Shown here: positions 1 to 6,731 of the stretch, one piece after another
Position numbering within the stretch: the first letter of the stretch is position 1
Layout: every line of letters starts with the position of its first letter
NCBI GenBank assembly: GCA_050999155.1
Contig: JBPCPM010000146.1
Span: 1 to 16,444, forward strand
DNA: 16,444 bases
Reading direction: 5' to 3'
Source of the DNA: JBPCPM01 sp050999155
Lineage (GTDB): Bacteria > Actinomycetota > Thermoleophilia > Solirubrobacterales > 70-9
Translations under genes and position numbers: made by a program
Notes under the pieces: model-generated
The model's database searches: none
Seen by the model: the letters and a program-made list of their open reading frames with translations, nothing else
What the model was told of the DNA's origin: nothing

Positions 1-354
1 ACGAACTACCGCCGCAACATCGACGACGCCTTCGTGCGCCGGCTCGACTTCGTGATCGACTTCCCGTTCCCCGAGGCAGAGGACCGCGAGCGGATCTGGA
101 GCCTGCTGCTCCCCGACGCCGCGCCGCGCGACGATGACATCGACCTCGCCTTCCTGGCCGCCCAGTTCAAGCTGTCCGGCGGCGGCATCCGCAACTGCTC
201 GCTGGCGGCGGCGTTCCTCGCGGCCGACGATGGGGGCCGGATCGGAATGGCCCATCTTGTCCGCGCCGTGGCGCTCGAATACGGCAAGCTCGGACGCCTG
301 ACGCTCGAGGCGGATTTTGAGCGGTTTCACCAGGCGATCAAGCCGCAGATGTAG
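1..354 (+). CDS. cis15: eCIS AAA+ ATPase, C-terminal part (Afp15/Cis15-like), 5' end outside window
   Basis: The open frame enters at base 1 and ends at TAG 352-354, giving 117 residues of a protein that begins upstream of the window. The segment starting RRNIDDAFVRRLDF, followed by FPFPEAEDRERIW, is the typical second half of an AAA+ module: the DxAFxRR arginine-finger region, then the C-terminal lid helices. Next come the LAAQFKLSGGGIRN-type sensor-2 segment and a short C-terminal helix ending in KPQM. This pattern is characteristic of the ATPase that accompanies eCIS gene clusters, where it is conserved but its exact role in assembly or loading is not settled. Walker A and B lie outside the window. 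The position just before the cargo candidate and the DUF4255 gene fits eCIS layouts. The AAA+ assignment is secure; the eCIS-type identity rests on sequence style plus context. Confidence 0.88.
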   Translation, partial: TNYRRNIDDAFVRRLDFVIDFPFPEAEDRERIWSLLLPDAAPRDDDIDLAFLAAQFKLSGGGIRNCSLAAAFLAADDGGRIGMAHLVRAVALEYGKLGRLTLEADFERFHQAIKPQM

Positions 355-648
355 TGCCGAAGGGGTGGCTTGATCTTGACGACGGCGCGCATAGGCTTCA
401 TCCCCGCAAGCGATGCTATCTCGTCCGTCGTCCAGGCGGACCTCACTGACCCTTCCTTCGGTCGCTTCGTCCCATGCCACCCCCGTGCTGACGCTGGGCG
501 TCGTCGCATCCTGATTTGACGATTCCGCCAATAGCGGTGCCCGATCGGGCAGCAGAGTGTGACCGAACGTTTGTCCTTCGGCCGTTGTCTCCTCCCGTCG
601 CCTCTGGGATCCTGGCACCGGTGATCCGGTGAGCCACGAAGTCGACTG
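355..648. other. Intergenic region between the ATPase and the cargo candidate
   Basis: About 294 bases lie between the ATPase stop and the next start. All forward frames are short and unlike the neighbouring proteins, and the reverse frames here are extensions of shadows. I see no tRNA or clear sigma-70-like promoter. The notable element is a perfect inverted repeat at 616-631, annotated separately. A weaker imperfect hairpin (GACCGAA...TTCGGCC, one mismatch) lies near 560-582 and has no T-run. Confidence 0.5.
616..631. repeat. Perfect 6-bp inverted repeat just upstream of the cargo candidate
   Basis: CACCGG and CCGGTG are separated by the four bases TGAT. The element ends 17 bases before GTG 649 and 23 before ATG 655, so it could be an operator or a leader hairpin limiting translation of the cargo gene. 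The symmetry is seen directly. Function is inference, and 6-bp palindromes arise by chance in such G+C-rich DNA. Confidence 0.35.
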
Positions 649-2385
649 GTGGCCATGAGCCGACACTCGGGGCGGCTGAGCGCTCCGACCCCAGGCTCCA
701 CGTGCAACCGGTCGGCCAAACCGGAGGACCTCCCGTCGCCGTTGTCCGTGGGCACGCTGTGCCGCACCTCGGGCTCGGCGATGGCGCTCCAGCGTGCGAT
801 CGGAAACCGCGCTTCGTCGAGGTTTCTCGGCAGCCACGTTGGCTTCGTGGCGCAGCGCCAACCCGCCGGTCGGGCGTCCACCGCGACAGAGAGCGTCGGA
901 GGCTCGGCCATCACCTTCGTCCCCGGACCGGTGGGCACCGAGAACGAGACGCTCGCCATCGGGGAGCAGGGCGCTACCCGCCAGATGCTGCCGCAGGTCG
1001 AGGGCGCGGCGAGCACCGCGCTCGGCCACTACACCCACGCCCAACTACGACCAGTAGGCTACCCCGACTTCAGTAGCCTCGAGCAGAGTATCGATCGCCT
1101 CGCCCAGCGCGCGGTGCAGGCGGACGAGGCGGCGGAGGGTAAGGGCTCGCTGAGTTCGCCCGGCCCCTACTTCCAGAAATTCTACCGGGAGAGGGCCACG
1201 AACTACCGGCAGCAGATAGCAACCTACACGGCCCACCGGTATCGGGAGGAGGACATCGTCGCCGGCTACAACCGCTGGTATCTCCGCGCCAATCTCATGT
1301 TCGCCGGCCTCGCCCGACTTCAGGGAATGCAGGACCTGCTCGGCGTCAGCGCCCCGGAGGCGATGGTCGCAGCGCTCGTGGACAGTCTCGGTGACGCGCA
1401 GCGGGCGGCCGGGCTGGCCCAGATCGCCAGCCCTGGGGCGCTTGACCTCCCCGCCGTCGACGCCCAGGTGGGCTCGGCCGCCGGGAGCGTCACCTCGGCG
1501 GCTCGGAGAATGGGCACGACCTGGCTCGGCTACCAGCAGGTGACCAGCGCTCGCCGCGTCGAGCGACTGCAGGCATCGGGCGAGGTCGACGAGGCAGAGC
1601 TGGCCGAGATCAAGTCCGTCATCGAGACGTTCCGCGACATCGGCACGACGATCGACGTGGCGATCGCCGCCACCGGTAAGCCGGTCGAAGTGGGGCTCCA
1701 CGACAGGGAACTCGCCGAGGCTGTCCATGGAAGGGGTGCGTCGGTAGCTAGGCCGCTTAGTATACCAACCGACGCCGCCGGCGTGCTCGGCGGTATCGCC
1801 GGGTTGGTCTACGAGGACGAGATACACGAGATCGAGCAGAGAATCGGCGAGCTCGAGGCCAAGATCAGTGCCGAGCAGGCCGTGGCCGACGAATTCGGGG
1901 TCACCCAAAAGGTCAGGGAGTTCAAAAATGCGGTGACCGACTACAAAGTGAGCGCCGTGCGGTTCAACCTGCGCCTGGTGGCCAGGCGCGAGAGCTACCT
2001 CAAGCTCGGCGAACAGATCGACGAGGCGGCCAAGCAGATCCCCGAGACCCGCCGTGAGGGCATTGCTCCGGACCGGGGGGGCGAGCGCTTTTCGACCGTC
2101 ATGCTGATGACTTCGGCGGTCCGGGAGGTGCTGGCCCTCGGCCGCGCCGCTGCCGAGGGGCACGACTCACCCGACGAGATCCGCAACGAGCTGATGGGCA
2201 TTGTCGGGGAGCGAAGGCTGCTTGAGCCGGAGTACCGTCCGCTGGTATCGGTGCACGCTCAGACCGAGCAGTTCCACGCCAACCTCCGCGAGCTCGACCG
2301 CGTCCTTGGGCCGGTCGAGGTCAAGGCGGCTGCCGTGATGGCCAGGCTCTTGGGCCAGCGGGCCCCGGACGTCGGCGGGTACTGA
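649..2385 (+). CDS. Putative eCIS cargo/effector protein with N-terminal LQRAxGNRA motif
   Basis: This 578-residue protein has no recognised enzymatic domain. Residues 1-44 are a low-complexity, probably flexible leader. Residues 45-60 carry MALQRAIGNRASSRFL, followed by a VAQRQPA segment. This LQRxxGNxAV-like signature recurs near the N-terminus of many proteins encoded in eCIS loci, often ahead of DUF4157 domains, and is suspected to mark cargo. The rest is mostly alpha-helical: aromatic-rich helices at about 170-225, a Gly/Ala hydrophobic stretch at 376-387, and a heptad-like charged helix at 388-412. There is no signal peptide and no clear transmembrane segment of full length. Start is uncertain: GTG 649 and ATG 655 are in frame two codons apart, and neither has a good Shine-Dalgarno. 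It lies between the ATPase and terminator genes. Cargo is the preferred reading; a structural helical component such as a tape measure is the alternative. Confidence 0.7.
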   Translation: MAMSRHSGRLSAPTPGSTCNRSAKPEDLPSPLSVGTLCRTSGSAMALQRAIGNRASSRFLGSHVGFVAQRQPAGRASTATESVGGSAITFVPGPVGTENETLAIGEQGATRQMLPQVEGAASTALGHYTHAQLRPVGYPDFSSLEQSIDRLAQRAVQADEAAEGKGSLSSPGPYFQKFYRERATNYRQQIATYTAHRYREEDIVAGYNRWYLRANLMFAGLARLQGMQDLLGVSAPEAMVAALVDSLGDAQRAAGLAQIASPGALDLPAVDAQVGSAAGSVTSAARRMGTTWLGYQQVTSARRVERLQASGEVDEAELAEIKSVIETFRDIGTTIDVAIAATGKPVEVGLHDRELAEAVHGRGASVARPLSIPTDAAGVLGGIAGLVYEDEIHEIEQRIGELEAKISAEQAVADEFGVTQKVREFKNAVTDYKVSAVRFNLRLVARRESYLKLGEQIDEAAKQIPETRREGIAPDRGGERFSTVMLMTSAVREVLALGRAAAEGHDSPDEIRNELMGIVGERRLLEPEYRPLVSVHAQTEQFHANLRELDRVLGPVEVKAAAVMARLLGQRAPDVGGY

Positions 2386-2407
2386 GGGTGGGCAAGGGCG
2401 GCGGTTC

Positions 2408-2750
2408 ATGGTTCAGGAAGGAGGCCGGGTATCCGAACAGCGGGCGAAGCGCTCGACGTATCACGACCCCGCGCGCCTGGCAGACGGCGTCCAGGTCGAC
2501 CGGGGGCCCCGGCGGACCGGTCCGGCTTTGCCGAACAAGTGCTGGCGCTCCAACGGGCGGCAGGCAACGCGGGGTGATGCGGGGCGTGGAGCACCAGCTA
2601 AACGGTAACCGCTCCACGTCGGGTGGGGAGCCCCTTCCCCCATTGGCCCGAGAGGCTCGAGGGGTACTCGGCGGCCTCGCCGACCAGGTTCGGAGCTCGG
2701 TGATTTCGGCGGTAGCGCGCACGCGGATGTCGGCCCAGGGTGGTAGGTAG
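2408..2750 (+). pseudogene. Frame-broken remnant of a second LQRxxGN-motif protein
   Basis: No intact frame covers this stretch, but bases 2524-2574 translate in one frame to GFAEQVLALQRAAGNAG and then stop at TGA 2575. Stepping back one base inside the G-run at 2571-2574 continues as GVMRGVEHQ and stays open to TAG 2748-2750, with helix-like GVLGGLADQVRSSV near the end. One missing G therefore restores LQRAAGNAGVMRG, close to the LQRAIGNRASSRF motif of the upstream gene. The motif frame has no start codon upstream. A plausible start, ATG 2408, lies in a third frame, so a second shift before 2524 would be needed. I read this as a decayed or mis-sequenced short cargo gene. The alternative is chance similarity in non-coding DNA. 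Coordinates are approximate. Confidence 0.45.
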
Positions 2751-2773
2751 CTGGCCCGGGGTGGTAGGAAGCC
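2732..2773. repeat. Two tandem copies of a 21-bp unit
   Basis: Bases 2732-2752 and 2753-2773 align without gaps at 18 of 21 positions. Both begin GGCCC and share the core GGGTGGTAGG. The pair spans the stop codon of the remnant and lies in otherwise non-coding DNA. It looks like a small local duplication; I assign no function. Confidence 0.6.
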
Positions 2774-2981
2774 AGGCGCTCGGCCTCGCCCGGGTCGAAT
2801 AGCCGCCTGGTGACCCGCGCGGGCGCCGGCCTCTACTTGGCCCGACCTCCGCCGGCCCGTCAAGGCAGGCGCGCTCGAGCGCGTGTCGGCCCTGCTTCCC
2901 GTGTGTGGGCAGAGGTCTGTGCCCCCGTGGTTGCCCGTTCGCTCGCAGCGCAACCTATGACCTGCGGTAGCGTCCCGCACC
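2774..2981. other. Non-coding stretch upstream of the terminator gene
   Basis: Short frames only, none resembling a protein family. Apart from the putative leaderless promoter at its 3' end, I see no hairpin with a T-run and no RNA gene. With the remnant upstream, about 600 bases separate the two intact genes, the largest gap in the window. Confidence 0.5.
2968..2973 (+). promoter_or_regulatory. Candidate -10 element (TAGCGT) of a leaderless promoter for the DUF4255 gene
   Basis: TAGCGT matches the TANNNT consensus of actinobacterial -10 boxes. It ends 8 bases before ATG 2982, which would place the transcription start at or next to the A of the start codon. The absence of any Shine-Dalgarno before this ATG fits a leaderless transcript. 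I could not find a convincing -35 hexamer at the right distance, so this is tentative. Confidence 0.3.
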
Positions 2982-3878
2982 ATGCCCCTCACCGTCTCCG
3001 TCCCCCTCAACACCATGCTCGCCGACCTCGATGAGTCGCTGCGGGCGCTGCTCGAGCGCGAGCTCGGAACGCACGGGTTCGGCGGTGTGCAGGTCGCCTT
3101 CGAGGCTCCCGCCAAGGACTGGTCGGCGAAGCTCTCCGCTCCGGCGGTGAACCTCTTCCTCTACGACCTGCGCGAGTCCAGGGAGCACCGTCAGATCGCG
3201 TGGGAGACGCAGCGGGACAACGGACACACGCGAGAGCTGCGCCCGCCGCTGTGGGTCGAGGCCTCCTACGCCGTCACCGCCTGGACGCGCGCGGTCGAGG
3301 ACGAGCACCGCCTCCTCTCACAGCTGCTGGCCGTCCTCTACGCCTACCCCGAGCTGCCCGAGGACGTCCTGGCCGGAGGTCTGCGCGACCAGGTCACGCA
3401 GAGCTACCCGCTCTCCACCAAGGTGGGCCAGTCCAGGGAGGACGGCAAGGCGGACTTCTGGCTGGCCGTGGGCGGGCAGTACAAGGCCTCGCTCGACTAC
3501 GTGGTCACGCTTGCGTGCGAGCCGGGGGCCTCGCTCGAGCGCGGCCCCGAGGTGCGCACGCAGACGATTCGCGCTCGCGACCCGTATGGAGCGCCCGACG
3601 CGATGCTCGAGCTTCACCGCATCGGTGGCACGGTCCACGACGGTGAGGACCGGCCGGTGGAGAACGCGTGGGTGACGCTGCCCGACGCCGGGGCGTGGAC
3701 GTCCAGCGGCCCCGACGGGCGCTTTCGCTTCGATCGCCTGACCGCCGGGAGCTACCGCTGCCTGGCCCGCGCCGCCGACGGGAGCGAGGCCGAGGGCACC
3801 GTGACCGTGCCCGGGTCGGGCGTCGATCTGGTGCTCGGCGCGCCGGCGAGGTCGCGCCGCGCCAAGCGCACACGCTGA
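2982..3878 (+). CDS. cis16: DUF4255/Afp16-like tail terminator fused to a carboxypeptidase-regulatory-like domain
   Basis: A 298-residue protein. Residues 1 to about 205 match the DUF4255 (Pvc16/Afp16) pattern: a helical N-terminus (LADLDESLRALLEREL), the NLFLYDLRESREHRQ segment, then LWVEASYAVTAWT and the later helices leading to LRDQVTQSYPL. This family caps the tube-sheath end of phage-tail-like particles. Residues about 212-285 form a separate beta-sandwich-like module (IGGTVHDGEDRPVENAWVTL, GPDGRFRFDRL, GSYRCLARAADG), typical of carboxypeptidase-regulatory/Ig-like folds, which would sit on the distal end of the particle. The basic tail RSRRAKRTR ends the protein. ATG 2982 is chosen because it starts the domain directly and a TANNNT box lies just upstream. 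The gene is 181 bases before the sheath gene and probably belongs to the same locus, perhaps as a separate transcript. Confidence 0.88.
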   Translation: MPLTVSVPLNTMLADLDESLRALLERELGTHGFGGVQVAFEAPAKDWSAKLSAPAVNLFLYDLRESREHRQIAWETQRDNGHTRELRPPLWVEASYAVTAWTRAVEDEHRLLSQLLAVLYAYPELPEDVLAGGLRDQVTQSYPLSTKVGQSREDGKADFWLAVGGQYKASLDYVVTLACEPGASLERGPEVRTQTIRARDPYGAPDAMLELHRIGGTVHDGEDRPVENAWVTLPDAGAWTSSGPDGRFRFDRLTAGSYRCLARAADGSEAEGTVTVPGSGVDLVLGAPARSRRAKRTR

Positions 3879-4048
3879 CCTAACGGTCACGCCGGCCTGC
3901 CCGAAAGGCTGCCCTCTACTCCCTGGCGAGCGGGCCCGCGAGCGATAAGGATCGGCTCGTGCCCCGTTTTCCGACGCCGTGGACGCCAGCCTTGGAAGCG
4001 CCCGCGTCGAGGCTGCGCGGCGGGCCGGAGACCGTCAGCCAACCGAGC

Positions 4049-4055
4049 AGGGGAG
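4049..4055 (+). promoter_or_regulatory. Ribosome binding site that fixes the sheath start
   Basis: AGGGGAG lies 4 bases before ATG 4060. The open frame extends upstream to GTG 3979, but that start would add 27 residues with no tail-sheath character and lacks a comparable site. The sheath N-terminus MATSYLTPGVYVEEV at 4060 is the family-typical one. Confidence 0.7.
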
Positions 4056-4059
4056 TGAC

Positions 4060-5688
4060 ATGGCCACGTCGTATCTGACGCCGGGCGTCTACGTAGAGGA
4101 GGTCCCCGCGGCGTCGAAGCCGATCGAGGGGGTCGGCACCTCCGTCGCCGCCTTCGTGGGGCTGGCTCCGGGCGGTCCCGTCAACCGGCCGATCCAGATC
4201 TCCAACTGGACCCAGTTCGCGACCACCTTCGCCGACGCCCGCGAGCCCGACAACGGGCCGTTCCTCGAGGGTGCCTACCTGGCCCATTCGGTCTACGGGT
4301 TCTTCCACAACGGCGGGAGCCTGTGCTGGGTGGTCCGTGTGGGGGGCTCAGAGGACATCCCGGCTGCGGAGACGGCGCTGCCCGCCGCCGGGGACACGAG
4401 CATCGAGGCCTTCCGGGTCGTCGCGCTCGGCGACGTGGAAGGGCCGGTCAAGCTCGAGCTCACCGAGGAGATGGGCACCGGCGGCGACTCCTCTGCGAAG
4501 GGTGACGACGAGGACTCCAAGGAGAAGTCGAGCGACGAGAAGTCGAGCGATGAGAAGTCGGGAGGGGCCGAGCCCAGCTTCCGGCTCGTGGTCACGGCGG
4601 GGAGCCGGCGCGAGGAGCACACCGGGCTCTCCCTCAAGAAGGGCCGCGGTCACATCACCAACAAGGTCAACGGCGCCTCCAAGCTGATCAAGATCGAGGA
4701 GACCGGTGCCTCGCTGCCCGCCGCCCAGCGCGTGCCGGCTGCGGGCACCTACGAGCTGACGGTGCCCACCATCCCGAGCGAGGCGATCGCCCCGGCGGAC
4801 TTCGAGGGCGACGTCAGCCAGCGCACCGGGATGGGAAGCCTGGCCGCCGTCGACGAGATCACGATGGTGTGCATGCCCGACCTGATGACGTTCGCCGCAA
4901 ACGGAGACGGAGCGCAGGTACGCGATCTCCAGGGCAAGATGATCGCGCACTGCGAGGACGCCGGGGATCGCATGACGATCCTCGACGCGCCGCCAGACCT
5001 GCGTCCGCAGGACGTATTCGACTGGCGCATGGACACGGCCGGCTACGACTCCAAGTTCGCGACGCTCTACTACCCCTGGCTGGAGGCGATGGACCCGCTG
5101 ACCAACCAACCGATCCTGATACCGCCCTGCGGGCATCTGGCGGGCGTCTGGACGCGCACGGACTCCACCCGGGGCGTTCACAAGGCGCCGGCCAACGAGG
5201 TCATCCTCGGCATCACCGGCTTGGCCTTCCAGGTGACCCAGGAGGAGCAGGGCAGCCTGAACAGGGCCGGCATCAACTGCATCCGCTCGTTCCGCGGACG
5301 CGGCATCCGCGTCTGGGGGGCGCGGACCCTCTCGAGCGACCCGGAGTGGCGCTACCTGAACGTCCGCCGCCTCTTCAACTACGTGTCCGAGTCGATCATG
5401 GAGGGCACGCAGTGGGCGGTGTTCGAGCCCAACGACCAGCGGCTGTGGATGCAACTGCGGATCGCGGCGACGAACTTCCTCACTCGTACGTGGCGCGGGG
5501 GCGCGCTGTTCGGGGCAACCCCCGAACAGGCCTTCTTCGTCAAATGCGACGCCGAGACCAACCCGCCCGATGTCGTGGAGGCCGGGCAGGTGGTAGTGGA
5601 GATCGGGATCGCGCCCGTGAAACCGGCCGAGTTCGTGATCTTCCGGATCAGCCAGTACACCGCTGGCGCCTCCGAGTTGGCTGCCTGA
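4060..5688 (+). CDS. cis2: Contractile tail sheath protein (Afp2/Cis2-like)
   Basis: A 542-residue sheath subunit. The N-terminus TPGVYVEEVP at 7-16, the following FVGLAPGGPVNRP segment, and the C-terminal half (DWRMDTAGYDSKFATLYYPW, a GITGLAFQVTQEEQ stretch, RGRGIRVWGARTLS, then WRYLNVRRLFNYVSESI) are the classic phage tail-sheath signatures. Subunits form helical rings round the tube and contract to drive it into a target. The middle domain carries an unusual insert at residues about 138-169, highly charged and repetitive (EKSSDEKSSDEKS), described separately. Only one sheath gene is present here, whereas Afp has three. The start is set by the ribosome site at 4049-4055. The tube gene follows 23 bases downstream. 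Confidence 0.96.
   Translation: MATSYLTPGVYVEEVPAASKPIEGVGTSVAAFVGLAPGGPVNRPIQISNWTQFATTFADAREPDNGPFLEGAYLAHSVYGFFHNGGSLCWVVRVGGSEDIPAAETALPAAGDTSIEAFRVVALGDVEGPVKLELTEEMGTGGDSSAKGDDEDSKEKSSDEKSSDEKSGGAEPSFRLVVTAGSRREEHTGLSLKKGRGHITNKVNGASKLIKIEETGASLPAAQRVPAAGTYELTVPTIPSEAIAPADFEGDVSQRTGMGSLAAVDEITMVCMPDLMTFAANGDGAQVRDLQGKMIAHCEDAGDRMTILDAPPDLRPQDVFDWRMDTAGYDSKFATLYYPWLEAMDPLTNQPILIPPCGHLAGVWTRTDSTRGVHKAPANEVILGITGLAFQVTQEEQGSLNRAGINCIRSFRGRGIRVWGARTLSSDPEWRYLNVRRLFNYVSESIMEGTQWAVFEPNDQRLWMQLRIAATNFLTRTWRGGALFGATPEQAFFVKCDAETNPPDVVEAGQVVVEIGIAPVKPAEFVIFRISQYTAGASELAA
4522..4560 (+). repeat. 15-bp tandem repeat inside the sheath gene (EKSSD repeat)
   Basis: Two and a half copies of a 15-base unit beginning GAGAAGTCGAGCGA encode EKSSD-EKSSD-EKS at sheath residues 155-167. 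It lies in a surface-type insert rich in Asp, Glu, Lys and Ser. Copy number could change in frame by slippage. The two full copies differ only at their last base, suggesting recent duplication. Confidence 0.75.
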
Positions 5689-5698
5689 GCTGCTTTCG

Positions 5699-5705
5699 AA
5701 AGGAG
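5699..5705 (+). promoter_or_regulatory. Strong Shine-Dalgarno for the first tube gene
   Basis: AAAGGAG sits 6 bases before ATG 5712 in the short gap after the sheath stop. It is the best ribosome site in the window, consistent with the high subunit demand for tube protein. Confidence 0.75.
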
Positions 5706-5711
5706 CGCTAG

Positions 5712-6152
5712 ATGCCCGAGAAGCAACCTCGACCCTCATCCCATTTCCGCCTCAACCTCGGCGGACACGAGTCCGCCGGAGTCTTTCGGGAGTGCACCGG
5801 GCTCGACTCCCAGACCGAGGTGATCGAGGAAAAGTCGGTCGACGCCAACGGTCAGCCGCTCGTGCGCAAGGTCCCCGGCTCGACCTCGTGGACGAACATC
5901 ACGCTCAAGCGCGGGATCGACGAGAACCTGGAGCTGTGGAACTGGCGCGATAAGGTGCTCAAGGAGGGCCCCGACGATGCACGCGTCGACGGCACCATCG
6001 AGCTCGTCGACTACAAGGGCTCGGCCATCGCGACGTACTCCTTCAAGCAGGGCTGGCCCGTCCAGTACACGGGTGTGAGCCTGAACGCGGCGGCCAACGA
6101 AGTCGCGCTCGAGGAGCTTCACATCTGCCATGAGGGCCTCGACCGCACCTAA
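5712..6152 (+). CDS. cis1: Inner tube protein 1 (Afp1/Cis1-like, T4 gp19-type fold)
   Basis: A 146-residue protein of the length usual for eCIS tube subunits. It starts with HFRLNLGGHESAGVFRECTG, continues with the conserved GLDSQTEVIEEK loop and NITLKRGIDENLELWNW segment, and ends with the paired strands SFKQGWPVQYTGVSLNA and VALEELHICHEGL. These are the hallmarks of the phage tail tube / Hcp-related family, which forms hexameric rings stacked inside the sheath. The gene directly follows the sheath and has a strong Shine-Dalgarno. A second, more divergent tube gene lies at 8798, matching the two-tube plan of Afp1 and Afp5. By order this copy is the main tube rather than the baseplate adaptor. 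Confidence 0.93.
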   Translation: MPEKQPRPSSHFRLNLGGHESAGVFRECTGLDSQTEVIEEKSVDANGQPLVRKVPGSTSWTNITLKRGIDENLELWNWRDKVLKEGPDDARVDGTIELVDYKGSAIATYSFKQGWPVQYTGVSLNAAANEVALEELHICHEGLDRT

Positions 6153-6183
6153 GCGGCTGGCCGGTCATCAGGGCTCGAGGACG

Positions 6184-6558
6184 ATGAAGACAGAGCACGC
6201 CTTCACGCTGCCCAAGGGCTACGTGGACCCAGGCGGAGCGGTCCATGGGGAGGGCGTCATGCGCCTGGCCACGGCCCGCGACGAGATCGAGCCGCTGCGC
6301 GAACCGGCGGCGCGCCAGAATGAGGCGTACCTCACCGTGCTGCTGCTCTCGCGCGTGGTCTCGCGCATCGGCGACGTGACCGAGGTCACCCCGGAACTGA
6401 TCGAGGGGCTGTATGCGGCGGACTTCGACCACCTGCAGCGGCTCTACGAGCGGCTGAATACCGACGGGGAGGCGGTGGGGTCGGTTTCCTGCCCGGCCTG
6501 CGCACACAGCTTCGAGGTCGACCTCGGCGAGATCGAGGACGGTGGCCTGGGAAAATGA
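6184..6558 (+). CDS. Small tail-assembly protein (phage TAC-like) with a CPAC motif
   Basis: A 124-residue acidic helical protein. Its centre (EAYLTVLLLSRVVSRIGDV, then VTPELIEGLYAADFDHLQRL) resembles the phage tail-assembly chaperone-like proteins found after the tube gene in eCIS operons. Near the C-terminus CPAC at 103-106 forms a single zinc-knuckle-like half site followed by HSFEVDLGE. In tailed phages such proteins act on tape measure or tube assembly; a similar accessory role here is inference. The open frame extends upstream to 6130, overlapping the tube gene, but ATG 6184 begins the family-like KTEHAFTLPKGYVDP sequence. Its stop overlaps the next start (ATGA at 6555). Confidence 0.75.
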   Translation: MKTEHAFTLPKGYVDPGGAVHGEGVMRLATARDEIEPLREPAARQNEAYLTVLLLSRVVSRIGDVTEVTPELIEGLYAADFDHLQRLYERLNTDGEAVGSVSCPACAHSFEVDLGEIEDGGLGK

Positions 6559-6731
6559 CGCGGCCGTCTCCACCTGAGCTGTTCGCGGAGATGGCCACGC
6601 TCGCGCACCACTTCCACTGGTCATTGGCCACCCTGCTCGACCTCGAGCACGCCGACCGCCGGCGCTTCCTGCGCGAAGCGGAGGCGCTCTCGTCCGAGTC
6701 GGGCGAGCGTTCCAGAGCAGGTACCGAGTGA
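6555..6731 (+). CDS. Small DUF6760-like eCIS protein
   Basis: A 58-residue protein read from ATG 6555 to TGA 6729-6731. It overlaps the previous stop by ATGA and the next gene by GTGA. The core EMATLAHHFHWSLATLLDLE, followed by HADRRRFLREAEAL, is the pattern I associate with the short DUF6760 proteins that sit after the tail-assembly gene in actinobacterial eCIS operons: a histidine/aromatic AxHFHWS stretch, then a LEHxDRRRF helix. Function is unknown. Tight coupling on both sides argues it is a real gene made in step with its neighbours. The C-terminal 15 residues are polar and probably disordered. Confidence 0.8.
   Translation: MTRPSPPELFAEMATLAHHFHWSLATLLDLEHADRRRFLREAEALSSESGERSRAGTE

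Noticed and set aside
2931..2961. TTGCCC...TATGAC as a -35/-10 promoter for the DUF4255 gene
   Set aside because: The spacing of 19 bases and poor -35 match make it weaker than the TAGCGT leaderless option at 2968.
2321..3115. 264-residue - strand frame across the gap before the terminator gene
   Set aside because: Pro/Arg/Ser-rich with no family resemblance, overlapping two + strand genes; the remnant on the + strand explains part of the region better.
3979..4059. GTG start at 3979 for the sheath
   Set aside because: It adds 27 residues without sheath character; ATG 4060 has a Shine-Dalgarno and the family N-terminus.
4348..5739. 463-residue - strand frame opposite the sheath gene
   Set aside because: Shadow of the sheath codons; the + strand product is a clear sheath protein.
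6130..6183. Upstream ATG at 6130 for the tail-assembly protein
   Set aside because: It would overlap the tube gene by 23 bases and add a basic, unrelated leader; ATG 6184 fits the family start better.
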